Origin: Cryptomeria japonica
Lineage: Eukaryota > Streptophyta > Pinopsida > Cupressales > Cupressaceae
Length of the DNA stretch: 64,000 bases
Assembly: GCF_030272615.1 (NCBI RefSeq)
Contig: NC_081412.1
Coordinates: 24,493,860-24,557,859 of the forward strand
Direction: 5' to 3'
Positions 34,389 through 44,624 of the stretch are shown here, one piece after another. The position numbers and the translations under genes are program-made. The stretch's first letter is position 1. Every line of letters begins with the position of its first letter. The notes beneath the pieces are model-generated. The model saw only the letters and a list, made by a program, of their open reading frames with translations, was not told the origin of the DNA and did no database searches.

Positions 34389-36667
34389 AAATTACGTTTT
34401 CACACATCGCCCATTGCAAATGGGGACCCCCACTTTTTCGCTTTCTAGGCTAGTTGTCTTAGCTTAGCCATTGGTAGTTGTTGAGTCTTTTCTATTAACC
34501 TTTTGTTTGTAGTTGCTCAAAAGTTGGTCAAGTCTCTCTCTTTGAGATGAAGTGAGGTTCAACATTTCCTTAGCCCTCCAAAGCTTTTGATCTGCCTTTC
34601 CTAGAACTACCAGTGGATGCCCAAGCCCGATCACTTACCTTCCACCTCCCACTACCACTTCCACCTCCTTTAACTTCCATCTCCTTCCACTTCCTCCACC
34701 TCCCTACCTTCACCTATACCCTCACCTACCTAACCCTCTTCCCATCTTGGCATACTCATCCACTACCCTTCACCTACATTTACAGCTACCTATACCTTCA
34801 CCCTCACCTACACCCACATTTGCTCCTACCTCTACCATCCCATTCATTCTCTAGACCTCCCTCTATTTCCTTACCTACTATCCTTCCCTTAGCCTACCCA
34901 TCCACTATCTTATTCCCCTACCACCATGCCCTTTTCCTTTAACTACCACCCTACCCAACCCTCATCCCATCTTAGTCTACCCCACCTTTACCCTTCCACT
35001 ATCCCTTATACCTCCCACTCCTCTTTACTCCCCATATTATCCTAACTCCTTCCATTATCCCTTACACCTCCCACATCCTAAATCTACCTTCTGCCACGTA
35101 TATCCTACCCTTCCTACATCTCCCCACATCCATATCCCTTATGTCTCCCTTTCCCCCAGTATCTTCTTCTTCTCTTCCTCACGTGGCACTTACCACTCTT
35201 CACTTCCACATCCCACTTCACCTTACATTTCTTCATCCATCCTTGCTACACATTTTGGGCCCCACACACTCCAAAATGGAGAATTAAATAGATTTTTCTT
35301 AAGGACTCTTTGCTGGGACCCACTAACTTTTGGCTTGGGAATTTAGAATTTTTTTTTGAGGCGTTGCAATTGCCTTTGACATCGCATGGGCCCCACCAAA
35401 ATTTTGGAATGAAAGAAAAGTTTTTAAAGGCATTTTAAACAAAAGGGAGAGCATCCACCTCACTCTACCCCACATACCTTCCACCTTATCCCCTTCCTGG
35501 CACCTCTTTACCACATCCCCCTACCTTTCTTGCCACAATATTACCCTTACCATTACACCTTTCCCTTCCCTTTTTGCACCTGTGGCATATTTGGGCCCCT
35601 CCAAAACACTAGGGTAGAGGATATAAAGTAGTTCACTTCAATTTAATTCAAACTCCAATGTACCTGCCCCCATTTTCTATTGGTTCACATTCAGCATTGA
35701 ACCTAAATGTAATTTTCTCATTGGCTAGAGGGAGGTGTTGTAACAAACCCTAATTAGGGTTTCCATCTTGCAATCTTGACCACTGATATGGATTCAATCC
35801 AGGCCATCCATTGTAAAGAGAGCATTATAAAAGGCCCACTCTTCTCATTTGTGAGAGAGAATAGTTAAGAAATAGCAAATAGTTTAGAAATGGTGAATAG
35901 GAGGTTAATAGCGAATAGTAGATAGCAGCTAGAGTAGACTAGGAGGAGAAGGCAAAAATTGTTGCCAAAGTTTTAAATAAACTTCCTTTTCATTGAAGTT
36001 ATGGTGGAATGTGTTTTTTCTTTACAAGTGCATGGTTTCTTGTTGGATCTTCATGTTAGATGATAAGTAATTAGATGAATGAAAGGAGTTGTGAATGACT
36101 AATGATGAAATATGTTTATCCACACCACTAGCAGTTTGCTGAGTGTAAGTTTGCCTTTTGTGGTCAACTGGAATTCTCAATGAGCTTAACTTCAATTGCT
36201 ATTCACACTTGGATATGCATTGCCTTGATGATGTCTATGTTGTTGATAGTAATTTGAACATCACTTGCCTACCTTAGGAGATCGCACTAGCTTTGTAGAG
36301 TTGTTCGTTGATGGCGAAGCGAAGCTTGGTTAAATTTCATTTAATCGTTCATTGTCTCTTGCAGTCGTAGGAGTAGCGTAGTCTTCCTAAACCCTATGCC
36401 TTTTGCGCTTTTTTAAATTCTACAAGCAGGTAATAGAATCTAAGTTCCAGCAATTCAAGCATTCAATTATTCAACTTAAGGCCCCTTGAAGAAACAACAA
36501 TCACAACGACCAACTGTGCTTATCCACATGTCGTGACCCGATATTAGGAACCTTGGAGTTGTCTCATTTGATCACGAAGCATAGCATTTGAGAGACTTTG
36601 TTCAAGAGAGGATAAGATACCTTGGTATTTTATTCTGTGTTCGATTGTGCATAAAAACACATCAACA
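34389..36667 (+). repeat. Giant LTR copy, 2.3 kb, with pyrimidine-rich middle
   Basis: Starts AAATTACGTTTTCACAC: the family start with its first ~7 bases lost or altered. It then matches GCAAATGGGGACCCCCAC and the following ~100 bp of the copy at 30157. The last kilobase matches the same copy and ends ACATCAACA at 36667, with TATAAAAG at 35826-35833. The middle is a C/T-rich segment, not the hairpin array. The pentamers outside the pair of LTRs (TTTAG before 30157, TCTAG after 36667) match at four of five positions, so the pair may have entered as one unit. Confidence 0.82.
34613..35600 (+). repeat. Pyrimidine-rich low-complexity segment
   Basis: Almost 1 kb in which the plus strand is dominated by C and T, built from CCACCTACC, CCTTCCAC and CCCTTACC words with drifting spacing. 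The 109-codon open stretch at 34613-34942 (Pro/Leu/Ser/Thr-rich) is a consequence of this composition. Strong strand asymmetry could favour triplex or unusual structure. Confidence 0.75.
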
Positions 36668-37098
36668 TCTAGTAGTTATTTTTATTTCCCTACTCTTTGC
36701 CCTAGGAAGTTCTCTAAGTATTATCTTTGTTTCTCTACTTCTAGCTTTTTTTTGTTCTTGGAATTCCTATGCTTTCCTCAACTTTGGGCCCTATGTTGGG
36801 TTTGAGTTGAGTTTGTAAATTTTTGTTTCTTCTATCAATTTTTTTTCCTTTATTAAAAAATGCCAATAAACTTGATACAATTTCTTCTCCCTATATAGTC
36901 GCAGTTTGATGAGAATATACTACTTCAATAAGAATTTTGAATTTGTTATCTAAGGTTAGTTTATATGACATTATAGGTGCCAAATGTTTTACCAAAATAC
37001 AGGGTGAAAAACTGAAAATCTAGAAGCAATTGATTTCAATCAATCACTTTTTCTCCTCTATACTAAAGGTGTTTAGAGAGGCTTGAGTGCTTTGTGGG
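36668..37098. other. Short unclassified spacer
   Basis: T-rich sequence between the plus-strand giant LTR and the tRNA-like TRIM. An open stretch running into it (36588-36818) is not a gene. Confidence 0.35.
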
Positions 37099-37278
37099 TG
37101 TTGAGCTACAACTCATTTGGACCAGTAAGGACCTTCCATTTGCTACTGGAGTGCTCCACCAATTGAGCTACTAGCCCCTCTTGGCCAAACCATCATCCGT
37201 CGGGATGTGGCTTATTTTCAACACCCCCCCTTAAGCAACATTGTAGGTGCTTGGGTTTCTTTACTTGGCTTTGATACC
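37099..37278 (-). mobile_element. Third LTR and split interior of the tRNA-like TRIM array
   Basis: On the minus strand GGTATCAAAGCCAAG (PBS remainder) starts at 37278, followed by an interior to a G-rich tract (seven G, 37224-37230). The LTR 37223-37099 then starts TGTTGAAAATAAGCC and ends GTAGCTCAACA. It matches the two LTRs at 52455-52592 and 52788-52925. Box A-like sequence is kept (GTAGCTCAATTGGTGGAGC) but the box B segment is deleted. The giant LTR at 37279-52446 separates this part from the rest, with GGTAT (minus strand) duplicated on both sides. Confidence 0.82.
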
Positions 37279-38144
37279 TGTTGACGTGTATTTTGTACAC
37301 AATCATACATAGAATAAAATACCCAAGGGTACCTTATCCTCTCTTGAATAAAATCTCTAACTGCTGAAGATATCGCAAGAAGGATCAGTTAGGGTGACTT
37401 CAATGTTCTTTTAAGTAGGGTCTCTACGTGTGGACAAGCACCAGTGGTCGTTGTGATTGCTGTTTCATCAAGGGGTCTTACGCCAAATCCGAACTGCAGG
37501 AACAGGGTTTCCTAATACTAACAAGCTCTCAAAAAAAAAAATTAAAAGAGTAGGGCTTGCAAGAGATAAAGTCTAATCTAATCCTAAGAATGACCCAATG
37601 TGGACGAGACTTGGCAAGATTCTACCAACTTCAATATTGCCATAAAGTAACAACTCAATTGAAATTGATGCGATCTTCTAAGGTAACAAATGATTTTTCA
37701 ATTCATCAAGGATCATAAACACTACCACAAAGGCACATGTCCAAGATACAACAATGATTGAAAGTTTAAGTGATTCAAGTTGATCCAGTTGACCACGCAA
37801 GGCGTTCCTACAATCAGCAAGAAGCTAGTGGTTTGGAAAGTGAACCTCACCAACGATCAAGTCCAACAGTTTGTCCTTCAAATTAAAACACTATCTTGAT
37901 TGAGAATGATTCAAGAAAACGAACAACCATGAAGATAACCACAAGAATTGCAATAAAACACCATAACTTCAATATTTTATTGATCTCAAAGCCATCATGA
38001 ACAACAATTGTTTGAAATTCCTTCTTCAAAGCTCAATCTTGCTACAAAATACTTGCTTCTATCAAATTGCTAATCTCTAATCACTAATGCTGATATCTAA
38101 TCTCTAGTTTCTAGTTCTAGTTTTAAAATGAAAAGAAATGAGGG

Positions 38145-38152
38145 TATATATA
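38145..38152 (-). promoter_or_regulatory. TATA box of the giant LTR
   Basis: TATATATA on the minus strand, followed by a ~850-bp R/U5 stretch to the LTR end. The corresponding boxes in the other copies are at 33498 and 35826. It lies downstream of the ORF, so it would drive transcription leaving the LTR and would not transcribe the ORF itself. Confidence 0.6.
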
Positions 38153-38345
38153 GCATCCTCAATTACAATGAACGGTCCAGATCAAAATAAGATCAATGGC
38201 CAAGATTATGACACCTAAACCCTAATTAGGGTTTATTACAAATGGCCCCCTTTTTACTGAACAATATTAAATGCATAGCCAAATATTAAATTTGGCACGA
38301 AAATCTAGGAGACATAGACCAATGACAATTAAGGTGCCACATCAT

Positions 38346-39779
38346 CTATAACAACCTCTCATCTAGAATCTTATTTCCTTTCCAATGCTCTTTTTTAGCA
38401 TATGCAATGAATCTAGACACGATTCCTTCGATCTCAGCAATTGGAATCTCGGGAAGATTCTTCATTCGTTCTTCTAAGTGGATGACCTGATCGAAAGCCC
38501 TGAGAAGAGCAGCGTCCCATTCAGGTTCAAGTTCCTTGGTCTTCTTAATCAGGAGCATGGTAGCAAACATCTGGTCCCGTTGCTCATCTGTAATAATATT
38601 CTCATCTTTGCAAAAGATGACCTTGACTCTATCTTCTAATTCCTGCAAATCTACATCTGTCTCAACTTCGATCCTCCTGCCAAGAATAGTACGTAGTACC
38701 TCAAACACTCTGTCCTGGATCGGGTGGATAACCTCCTCAACATGATTGCATCTAGTACTGATGTCCTCGAAGAGAACTTCCTTCATTTGGAGTAAAGTCG
38801 ACCACTGAAGTAAACTATGAGGTCCTCCATCCATTATCTTTTCTTGCACTAGGACCTTCCTTGATGTTTGCCTGATTACTTGCAAGACAGGAATGACAAC
38901 ATCTTTAGTATGAGCAAAGGCAGCTACCGTTATCATTAGGTTATGGATGACCTCAAGAACCTGAATAGCTCGGTGAATGGTCTGCATCATCCTTGTTGCA
39001 AATACAATAGCAACTGTATGGGATTTGTCAATCCATGAGCTCATAAGCTGAACCAAACTTCTGACTCTCTCTGCCTCGCCAACTGATTCGAGGGGAAGTG
39101 CCTGCGCAGGAGATACTGCTGGATCTTGACGCCTCAAAGGCTGATTGAGATGGCTAAAGTAGCCTCTCCAAGCACTGACTTCTCGCTCAAGCTTCCTATT
39201 CTTTTCCATTTCTTCTCTAAGCTTGCCCTTAAGTGCCTTAAATGAATCAGTGGCATCATCCAACGTCTGCTCGGCTGTGAGTGGACCAAGCTGAAATGTC
39301 TCTACATCAAATTCTTCTGCGAGGATCTCACCTTCATACTTGTCCACCGCTGGTGTAGCTATCTGCAATTTCCTGGATCCTGTCTCATCTCTGATCATCT
39401 TGGACATCTTAGTGGCTTTCCTCTTTTCTGTCACTCCCTGAGAATTTCCAACAAGGCTCTCTAAATCAATTACATTATCTTCGTCCTCGATCACAATCAC
39501 CCTTGTTAGTCTCTCTTTTAACCAATCTGGAATGGCAGATCTTGTTTCTCTAACCTGTATCTCATTAGGCAATGTTTCTTCTTCTCTGAGAGGAGATGTT
39601 TCTTTGTTTTCTTCCTTATCTTGATGTAGCTCATTAGCTTGGAGAGACCCACTTGGTGACCTTCGAGGTGCCTGCCCTTCTTTATCGTTCTGTACCATTG
39701 ATTCCATAGACTCCTCTATCTCAAGTGTCCTCTTCTCAGGCCGAGAAGATGTGTCGGATGAACGATCTCGATTGGCCTC
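38346..39779 (-). pseudogene. 3' half of the giant-LTR ORF (interrupted by the chromovirus)
   Basis: Continuation of the ORF at 47308-49097 beyond the inserted chromovirus. It is open from the insertion point (ANRDRSS..) to a stop at 38346, about 477 codons. The first ~110 residues are charged and disordered-looking. A heptad-like stretch (DSFKALKGKLREEMEKNRKLEREV) suggests a coiled coil, followed by long amphipathic helices (for example RCNHVEEVIHPIQDRVFEV). No polymerase, integrase or protease motif. The helical, gag-like look is an impression only and the function is unknown. The uninterrupted frame implies protein-level selection until recently. Confidence 0.75.
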
Positions 39780-40259
39780 TGTAATGTCCCCTTTTTAGCG
39801 CAACATGATATGGGGTGTCGTTAGCCTATTTTGACATGGTCTCGAAGGCTAACAAGGACATTGATGGGATCCTGAGGTGTTTTGGCCTAGGTGTTTTCGA
39901 TTTTAGGCCAATCGGTGCTGCTTTGACAGGGTTTCTAGACACTTACTATTTATAGTAAGTTAGTCTCCAAGCAGTGACTTGAAATTTTTAGTGTTTCCCT
40001 GGTTGGCATAACTATCAGTAAAAATATTTGAAGGCGACAATGATTTAAAGGGATTATCAACAATGTTTTAATATTTAACGATAAAGTGTAAAGTTAAATT
40101 AAATATTTAACTTTATCGTTATTTTATAAGGTTGGGAATATAAAGTAATGTTTAAAATATTAAAAGTTCCCTTTAATGGTACATTGTGGGAAATAATATT
40201 TTATTCTAATTGTATTATCCCACATTGAGGAAATGAAGTGTTTGCATCCAGGGAGAAGA

Positions 40260-40266
40260 TATAAAT
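40260..40266 (+). promoter_or_regulatory. TATA box of the chromovirus 5' LTR
   Basis: TATAAAT in the sequence AAGATATAAATGGAGG, about 480 bp into the LTR; the same box is at 46534-46540 in the 3' LTR. Expected to drive genomic RNA synthesis. Confidence 0.75.
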
Positions 40267-40494
40267 GGAGGTTGAGAGCTCTCTTTTGGGGAGGCTGGGG
40301 ATGAATTAATGTTATGTTGTTGGATTTCGTAGAAATCTGATTATTGGGCTTGGAGGACGGAATCCCTCTTTGCTAGCATTCTCTTCGCTGTTGAAAGACA
40401 CAGTCAGGAGGATTAATGGTGTTTTCATTCAGGAAACACATTGGGCTTCATTTGGTGCTCTCGCATGTTTTTACAGGGGTTTGAAAGTGCAGAT

Positions 40495-40750
40495 TTGAAA
40501 ATAGTGTTTTTGCTACAGTACCGCGTGAACAGTGATTTGCTACAGTACTGTGTGAATAGTGTTTTTGCTACAGTACCGCGTGAACAGTGTTTTTGCTACA
40601 GTACCGCGTGAACAGTGTTTTTGCTACAGTACCGCGTGAACAGTGTTTTGCTAGAGTGCTGCGTGAACAGTGTTTTGCTACAGTGCTGCGTGAACAGTAA
40701 ACATGCTACAGTGCCGTGAATAGTGCAGCTACAGTGCATGAACAGTGTTT
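40495..40750 (+). repeat. ~27-bp minisatellite in the chromovirus LTR
   Basis: Units read AGTGTTTTTGCTACAGTACC then GCGTGAAC, with variants where CpG positions have become TG or CA. The last units decay to GCTACAGTGCCGTGAATAGT. The 3' LTR carries the same array with two fewer units. It lies downstream of the TATA box, so it would be present in the transcript leader. Confidence 0.9.
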
Positions 40751-41085
40751 TCAGCAGGTTCTATACTTGTGGAGTCCAAGTTTGAATTTGTTTATTATCA
40801 TATGGTTTGTAATATTCTTCAAATCTGATTTGTATGCTTGGAGTTGGAATTAAATAAATACCATCAGCATTAATCCTCTTGTTTTTGGTATTTGATATGT
40901 CTGGTTATTTTTATATTGAATAAACTTTGAAAGCTTTACAATAAATATCAGTTTACCAAATTTATCCTATAGCAAATCAAGAACCAAAAAAATCCAGTAG
41001 TCAGCTTGCACGCCAACTGTTTGACAAAATTACACTAAGTAAAAAGGACATAAATTTAGTACCGAACAGGGGGTGTCCATTACAG

Positions 41086-41097
41086 TGGTATCAGAGC
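41086..41097 (+). other. Primer-binding site of the chromovirus
   Basis: TGGTATCAGAGC, one base after the LTR, is complementary to the 3' end of plant initiator tRNA-Met. Confidence 0.95.
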
Positions 41098-41177
41098 AGA
41101 AGATTCTGCCATCTTGTGGGAAACTTTCACCAAAACATATTGCAGAAATAAAACAGGTCCAGAATGTATGATTGAGC

Positions 41178-42536
41178 ATGCGACAGGGGCATTATAATTT
41201 TGGCAATACCAGGGCCAGACAAAATAGAAATCCGGATAGTCAGAGTGAGCAGTCTAGTTCATCCGTGCAGGTGGACATAGAATCCAGTCATACAGACATA
41301 GAGGAAATATTCTTCGAGCAGGACAGCAGTATGGGTGACCGAGATGAGAGGAATATTGTTCCAGATCAGGGGGAGGTAATGTTCAGACAGTTGCTGGGTA
41401 CGTTAGAGCAAGGGCAGCGTATGCAGCAGGAGCAGAATAGGCGAATGGACATGATGTTGCAGCTTATGGCTAGACAGATGGGCGTTAATATTAATCCAGG
41501 TGATGCCAACAATGGAAACAATAACAATAGGGGAAACGATAACAATAGGGGCAATGATAATAATGGAGGCCGAGGCAACAACAATGGCCCTGAGAATAAT
41601 ATTAATGGTAATAATGGACATGGCAACAATGGGAATGAGACGGATAACTTTAGACACATTGCACGCCCAGCTCGAACAGCGAGCTCGAGACCTCTTCTAC
41701 CCACCTTTCCACCTAGGGATCCGGTTCAACCAGTGAACGAACCGCAGATTACTGAGTTACAGGGTCAGTTCAGGAGGGACTGGGAGGCCAGTGGACCCGA
41801 GTTTCAGGCAGATATTTCCCTCAGAGATTATATGGACTTGAGGATGAGACATATGCCTAGAACAGGAGGGAGGAATCAGAATTTTGAGCTGAGGAAGAAA
41901 GTTGGAAAACTTTCCTTGCCTTATTATGATGCTTCAGGGAAGATGACTGCACGAGCTTGGGTGCAGAAGATAGATACATACTTGCAGCTAAATCCTATGC
42001 CTGAGGATGAGGCTATCAAGTATGCGGCTATGCATTTGGACGGCCTTGCGCATGAATGGTGGCATCATGGCATGGTGACTCTGGGGCATAATCAGATTAC
42101 ATGCTATGAGGAATTCACAGAAAGATTGATTGAGAGATTTGACACTAGGGATCCCGAGTTACATTTCAAGGAGCTAGCACAGTTAAAACAGTCAGGTTCA
42201 GTGGATGGTTACATCGCCGAGTTTCAGCGTTTGTCTGTACTTGTTACTGATATCTCTCCTAGGAGATTGGTGGTGTTATTTTGTGATGGGCTTGCTGATC
42301 CATTACGTGGTTGGGTGAAGGGACATGATCCACTCACCTTAGCAGAAGCAACTAAAAAGGCACGAGATTTAGCCCCTTCGGTATACAAAGGAAAATACCA
42401 TTCAACAGATTCTTCCTACCGCAAGGACAAAGACAAAAAACCATTTCAGAAAGAGTATAACAAACCCAAAGAAGGATCAAAAGGACTAGACAGTGAAACC
42501 TTGAATGAACTTCGAAAGAAGAAATTGTGCTTCTAG
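41178..42536 (+). CDS. Chromovirus Gag (capsid and nucleocapsid)
   Basis: 452 residues from the first ATG at 41178 (MRQGHYNF..). Forms the cytoplasmic particle that packages element RNA. Residues ~1-110 are polar with a Gln-rich coiled-coil-like stretch (LEQGQRMQQEQNRRMD). Residues ~110-155 are an Asn/Gly-rich low-complexity tract. The conserved retrotransposon gag domain follows, with KLPYYDASGKMTARAW-like sequence, WWHH and FTERLIERF. It ends in KKLCF followed by TAG at the third position of the CCHC knuckle ([13 protein letters not shown]), so the stop cuts the zinc knuckle. Because intact relatives read through here as one polyprotein, the TAG looks like a nonsense mutation rather than a natural gag terminator. 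Confidence 0.93.
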   Translation: MRQGHYNFGNTRARQNRNPDSQSEQSSSSVQVDIESSHTDIEEIFFEQDSSMGDRDERNIVPDQGEVMFRQLLGTLEQGQRMQQEQNRRMDMMLQLMARQMGVNINPGDANNGNNNNRGNDNNRGNDNNGGRGNNNGPENNINGNNGHGNNGNETDNFRHIARPARTASSRPLLPTFPPRDPVQPVNEPQITELQGQFRRDWEASGPEFQADISLRDYMDLRMRHMPRTGGRNQNFELRKKVGKLSLPYYDASGKMTARAWVQKIDTYLQLNPMPEDEAIKYAAMHLDGLAHEWWHHGMVTLGHNQITCYEEFTERLIERFDTRDPELHFKELAQLKQSGSVDGYIAEFQRLSVLVTDISPRRLVVLFCDGLADPLRGWVKGHDPLTLAEATKKARDLAPSVYKGKYHSTDSSYRKDKDKKPFQKEYNKPKEGSKGLDSETLNELRKKKLCF

Positions 42537-42593
42537 TGTAGAGAGCCTTGGGACTTATCTCATAAATGCCCTCTCAAAGCTAAGGCAAATCAA

Positions 42594-44621
42594 ATGGAGT
42601 ATTTTTCAGCAGAGGAGTCAGAGTCAGAGGGGGAGGATCAGCACTCCGATTCAGATGAGGGTAACACGATAGAGGAGAGCAGCATTCCTAAGGATGATAG
42701 ATCGTTGGCACGCTTGACAGGGGCCCAAAAGGCAATCACATTTAAGGTCAGGGGCACTATCCAGGGGCAGAAAGTGATATCTCTCATTGACACTGGGGCT
42801 ACACATAACTTTATAGATACACAGTTGGTAGCCAGGAGAGGTTTACAGACAGAGGAGCATGATGGTTTTAGAGTCATGGTGGCTAATGGCCAAAAGCTAT
42901 TATGTACTCAGAAGGTTTCAAATCTTCACATTAGATTTGGAGATGGTTATGAGTTGAAGGATGATTTCTATGTTGTGGACATGGGAGATTACGACGTCAT
43001 CCTCGGTATGACATGGATGGCATCGCTGGTTGAGTTCACTTTCAACCTAGCGAAGTTGGAAATGAGGTTTCAGCATGAGGGTAGGACTGTTGTACTCAGG
43101 GGACTTTCAGATGGGAGTTGCAGGGTAGTCTCTTTGAGGAGAATGGAGAAACTTTTTCGACATAATGACATAGAGTGGGCGACAGAGTGCTTAGTTATGC
43201 CAACTTCACCGGAGCCTCGGGTGAAGAGTTATCCACCAGATATACAGGAGATTCTTGACAGGCATGCCAAGGTATTCAGTGATATTCCTCACGGGGTTCC
43301 TCCTAACAGGGGTGTAGAGCATGTTATTGAGCTCGAGGAGGGAGCCAAACCAGTGATGATCACTCCTTATCGTCATCCTAAGAAACATAAAGATGAGATA
43401 GAGAAGGCAATTAAGGAGTTGTTGGAAATGGGGCACATCAGGCCTAGCAAAAGCCCCTTTGCTTCAGCTGTAGTTTTGGTAAAGAAGAAGGATGGGACGA
43501 TGCGCATGTGCATCGATTACAGGGCATTGAATAAGAAAACAATTAAAAACAGGTATCCCATTCCTAGGATTGATGAGCTGATTGATGAGTTGCATGGGGC
43601 ATGCTTCTTCACCAAAATTGATTTGCGATCTGGATACCATCAGATCAAGATGAGAGGAGAGGACATTGAGAAAACAGCCTTCCAATGTGACTATGGCCAC
43701 TTTGAGTTTATGGTTATGCCATTTGGACTAACCAATGCACCCGCTACATTTCAGAGTTGTATGAACCAGGTATTCAGGGAGCAGTTGAGGAGATTTGTCT
43801 TGATCTTCTTTGATGACATCTTGGTCTTCAGTAAGACCTGGGAGGAACATTCACAGCATTTGGAGGAGGTATTATCTATCCTAGAGAGAGAGTCTTTGTA
43901 TGCCAAGGAGTCTAAGTGTGAGTTTGGTATGACAGAATTACTATACCTTGGGCATATTATTAGTGCGGATGGTGTTCGGGTTGATCCCGAAAAGATTAGA
44001 GCTATAGTAGATTGGCCTACTCCCACAAACCTCACACAGCTTAAGGGGTTCTTTGGTTTATGCGGGTTTTACAGGAGGTTTGTTAGGGGGTTTTCACAGA
44101 CTGCAACACCTTTGACAGACCTCACTAAAAAGGGAGCCTTTGTATGGACAGAAGCAGCGCAGCGATGTTTTGACCACTTCAAACAAGTGATGTCATCTTG
44201 TCCGGTTTTAGCTCTACCAGATTTCACGAAGCCATTTGAACTTCAGTGTGATGCTTCAGGTGATGGGATAGGGGTAGTATTGATGCAGGAGAAACACCCC
44301 ATTGCATTCGAGAGTAGGAAGCTTCGAGGTGTTGAGAGGAGCTATTCTATCTATGACAGGGAGATGTTGGCCATAATGCATGCATTGGCCAAATTCCGAT
44401 CATACTTAGTAGGTGGACGGTTTGTGATCAAAACTGATCACAATAGCATAAAATATTTCATGAGCCAGCGTGATCTTAATGACCGGCAACAGAAATGGGT
44501 TACTAAATTGCAGGCTTATGACTTTGACATAGAGTTTGTCAAAGGTAAGAAAAACGTGGTGTCTGATGCCTTATCTCGGAGACATCACTTATGTGCTCTG
44601 GCAGAGATTTCAGGAGATTAG
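42594..44621 (+). CDS. Chromovirus Pol: protease, reverse transcriptase, RNase H
   Basis: 675 residues from this Met, though the frame is continuous with gag, so the Met is not necessarily a start. Aspartic protease DTGA at residues 66-69 ([10 protein letters not shown]). The reverse transcriptase runs from ~250, with [11 protein letters not shown] (341-351), [13 protein letters not shown] (375-387) and the catalytic FFDD at 405-408. Most relatives have YIDD; both aspartates are kept. RNase H starts at the CDAS aspartate (~553), with YDREMLAI and TDHNSIKYF, and ends near [12 protein letters not shown] follows after AEISGD, still in the same frame as the integrase region. Confidence 0.95.
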   Translation: MEYFSAEESESEGEDQHSDSDEGNTIEESSIPKDDRSLARLTGAQKAITFKVRGTIQGQKVISLIDTGATHNFIDTQLVARRGLQTEEHDGFRVMVANGQKLLCTQKVSNLHIRFGDGYELKDDFYVVDMGDYDVILGMTWMASLVEFTFNLAKLEMRFQHEGRTVVLRGLSDGSCRVVSLRRMEKLFRHNDIEWATECLVMPTSPEPRVKSYPPDIQEILDRHAKVFSDIPHGVPPNRGVEHVIELEEGAKPVMITPYRHPKKHKDEIEKAIKELLEMGHIRPSKSPFASAVVLVKKKDGTMRMCIDYRALNKKTIKNRYPIPRIDELIDELHGACFFTKIDLRSGYHQIKMRGEDIEKTAFQCDYGHFEFMVMPFGLTNAPATFQSCMNQVFREQLRRFVLIFFDDILVFSKTWEEHSQHLEEVLSILERESLYAKESKCEFGMTELLYLGHIISADGVRVDPEKIRAIVDWPTPTNLTQLKGFFGLCGFYRRFVRGFSQTATPLTDLTKKGAFVWTEAAQRCFDHFKQVMSSCPVLALPDFTKPFELQCDASGDGIGVVLMQEKHPIAFESRKLRGVERSYSIYDREMLAIMHALAKFRSYLVGGRFVIKTDHNSIKYFMSQRDLNDRQQKWVTKLQAYDFDIEFVKGKKNVVSDALSRRHHLCALAEISGD

Positions 44622-44624
44622 AGA

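Larger units (their letters stand above)
39780..41084 (+). repeat. 5' LTR of the chromovirus
   Basis: 1,305 bp. Contains an exact 20-bp palindrome ACTTACTATTTATAGTAAGT with a 2-base centre (39941-39960), a TATA box (40260-40266) and a minisatellite of ~27-bp GCTACAGT..GTGAACAGTG units (40495-40750). It is 51 bp longer than its partner: two extra minisatellite units minus a 3-base ATG present only in the other LTR. Confidence 0.96.

Noticed and set aside
34613-34942. 109-codon Pro/Leu-rich ORF
   Set aside because: Open only because of the pyrimidine-rich composition; no start context or conserved relative is visible.
37266-37278. GGTATCAAAGCC read as the PBS of the giant LTR
   Set aside because: GGTAT is the target-site duplication, present also at 52447-52451, and the rest matches the TRIM interior near 52773-52785.
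38346-39707. 453-codon minus-strand ORF as a free-standing host gene
   Set aside because: Its frame continues beyond the ATG up to the chromovirus junction and on at 47308, and the whole lies inside a TSD-bounded LTR unit.
41366-41704. Minus-strand ORFs opposite gag (also 41403-41657)
   Set aside because: They are shadows of the Asn/Gly-rich gag tract.
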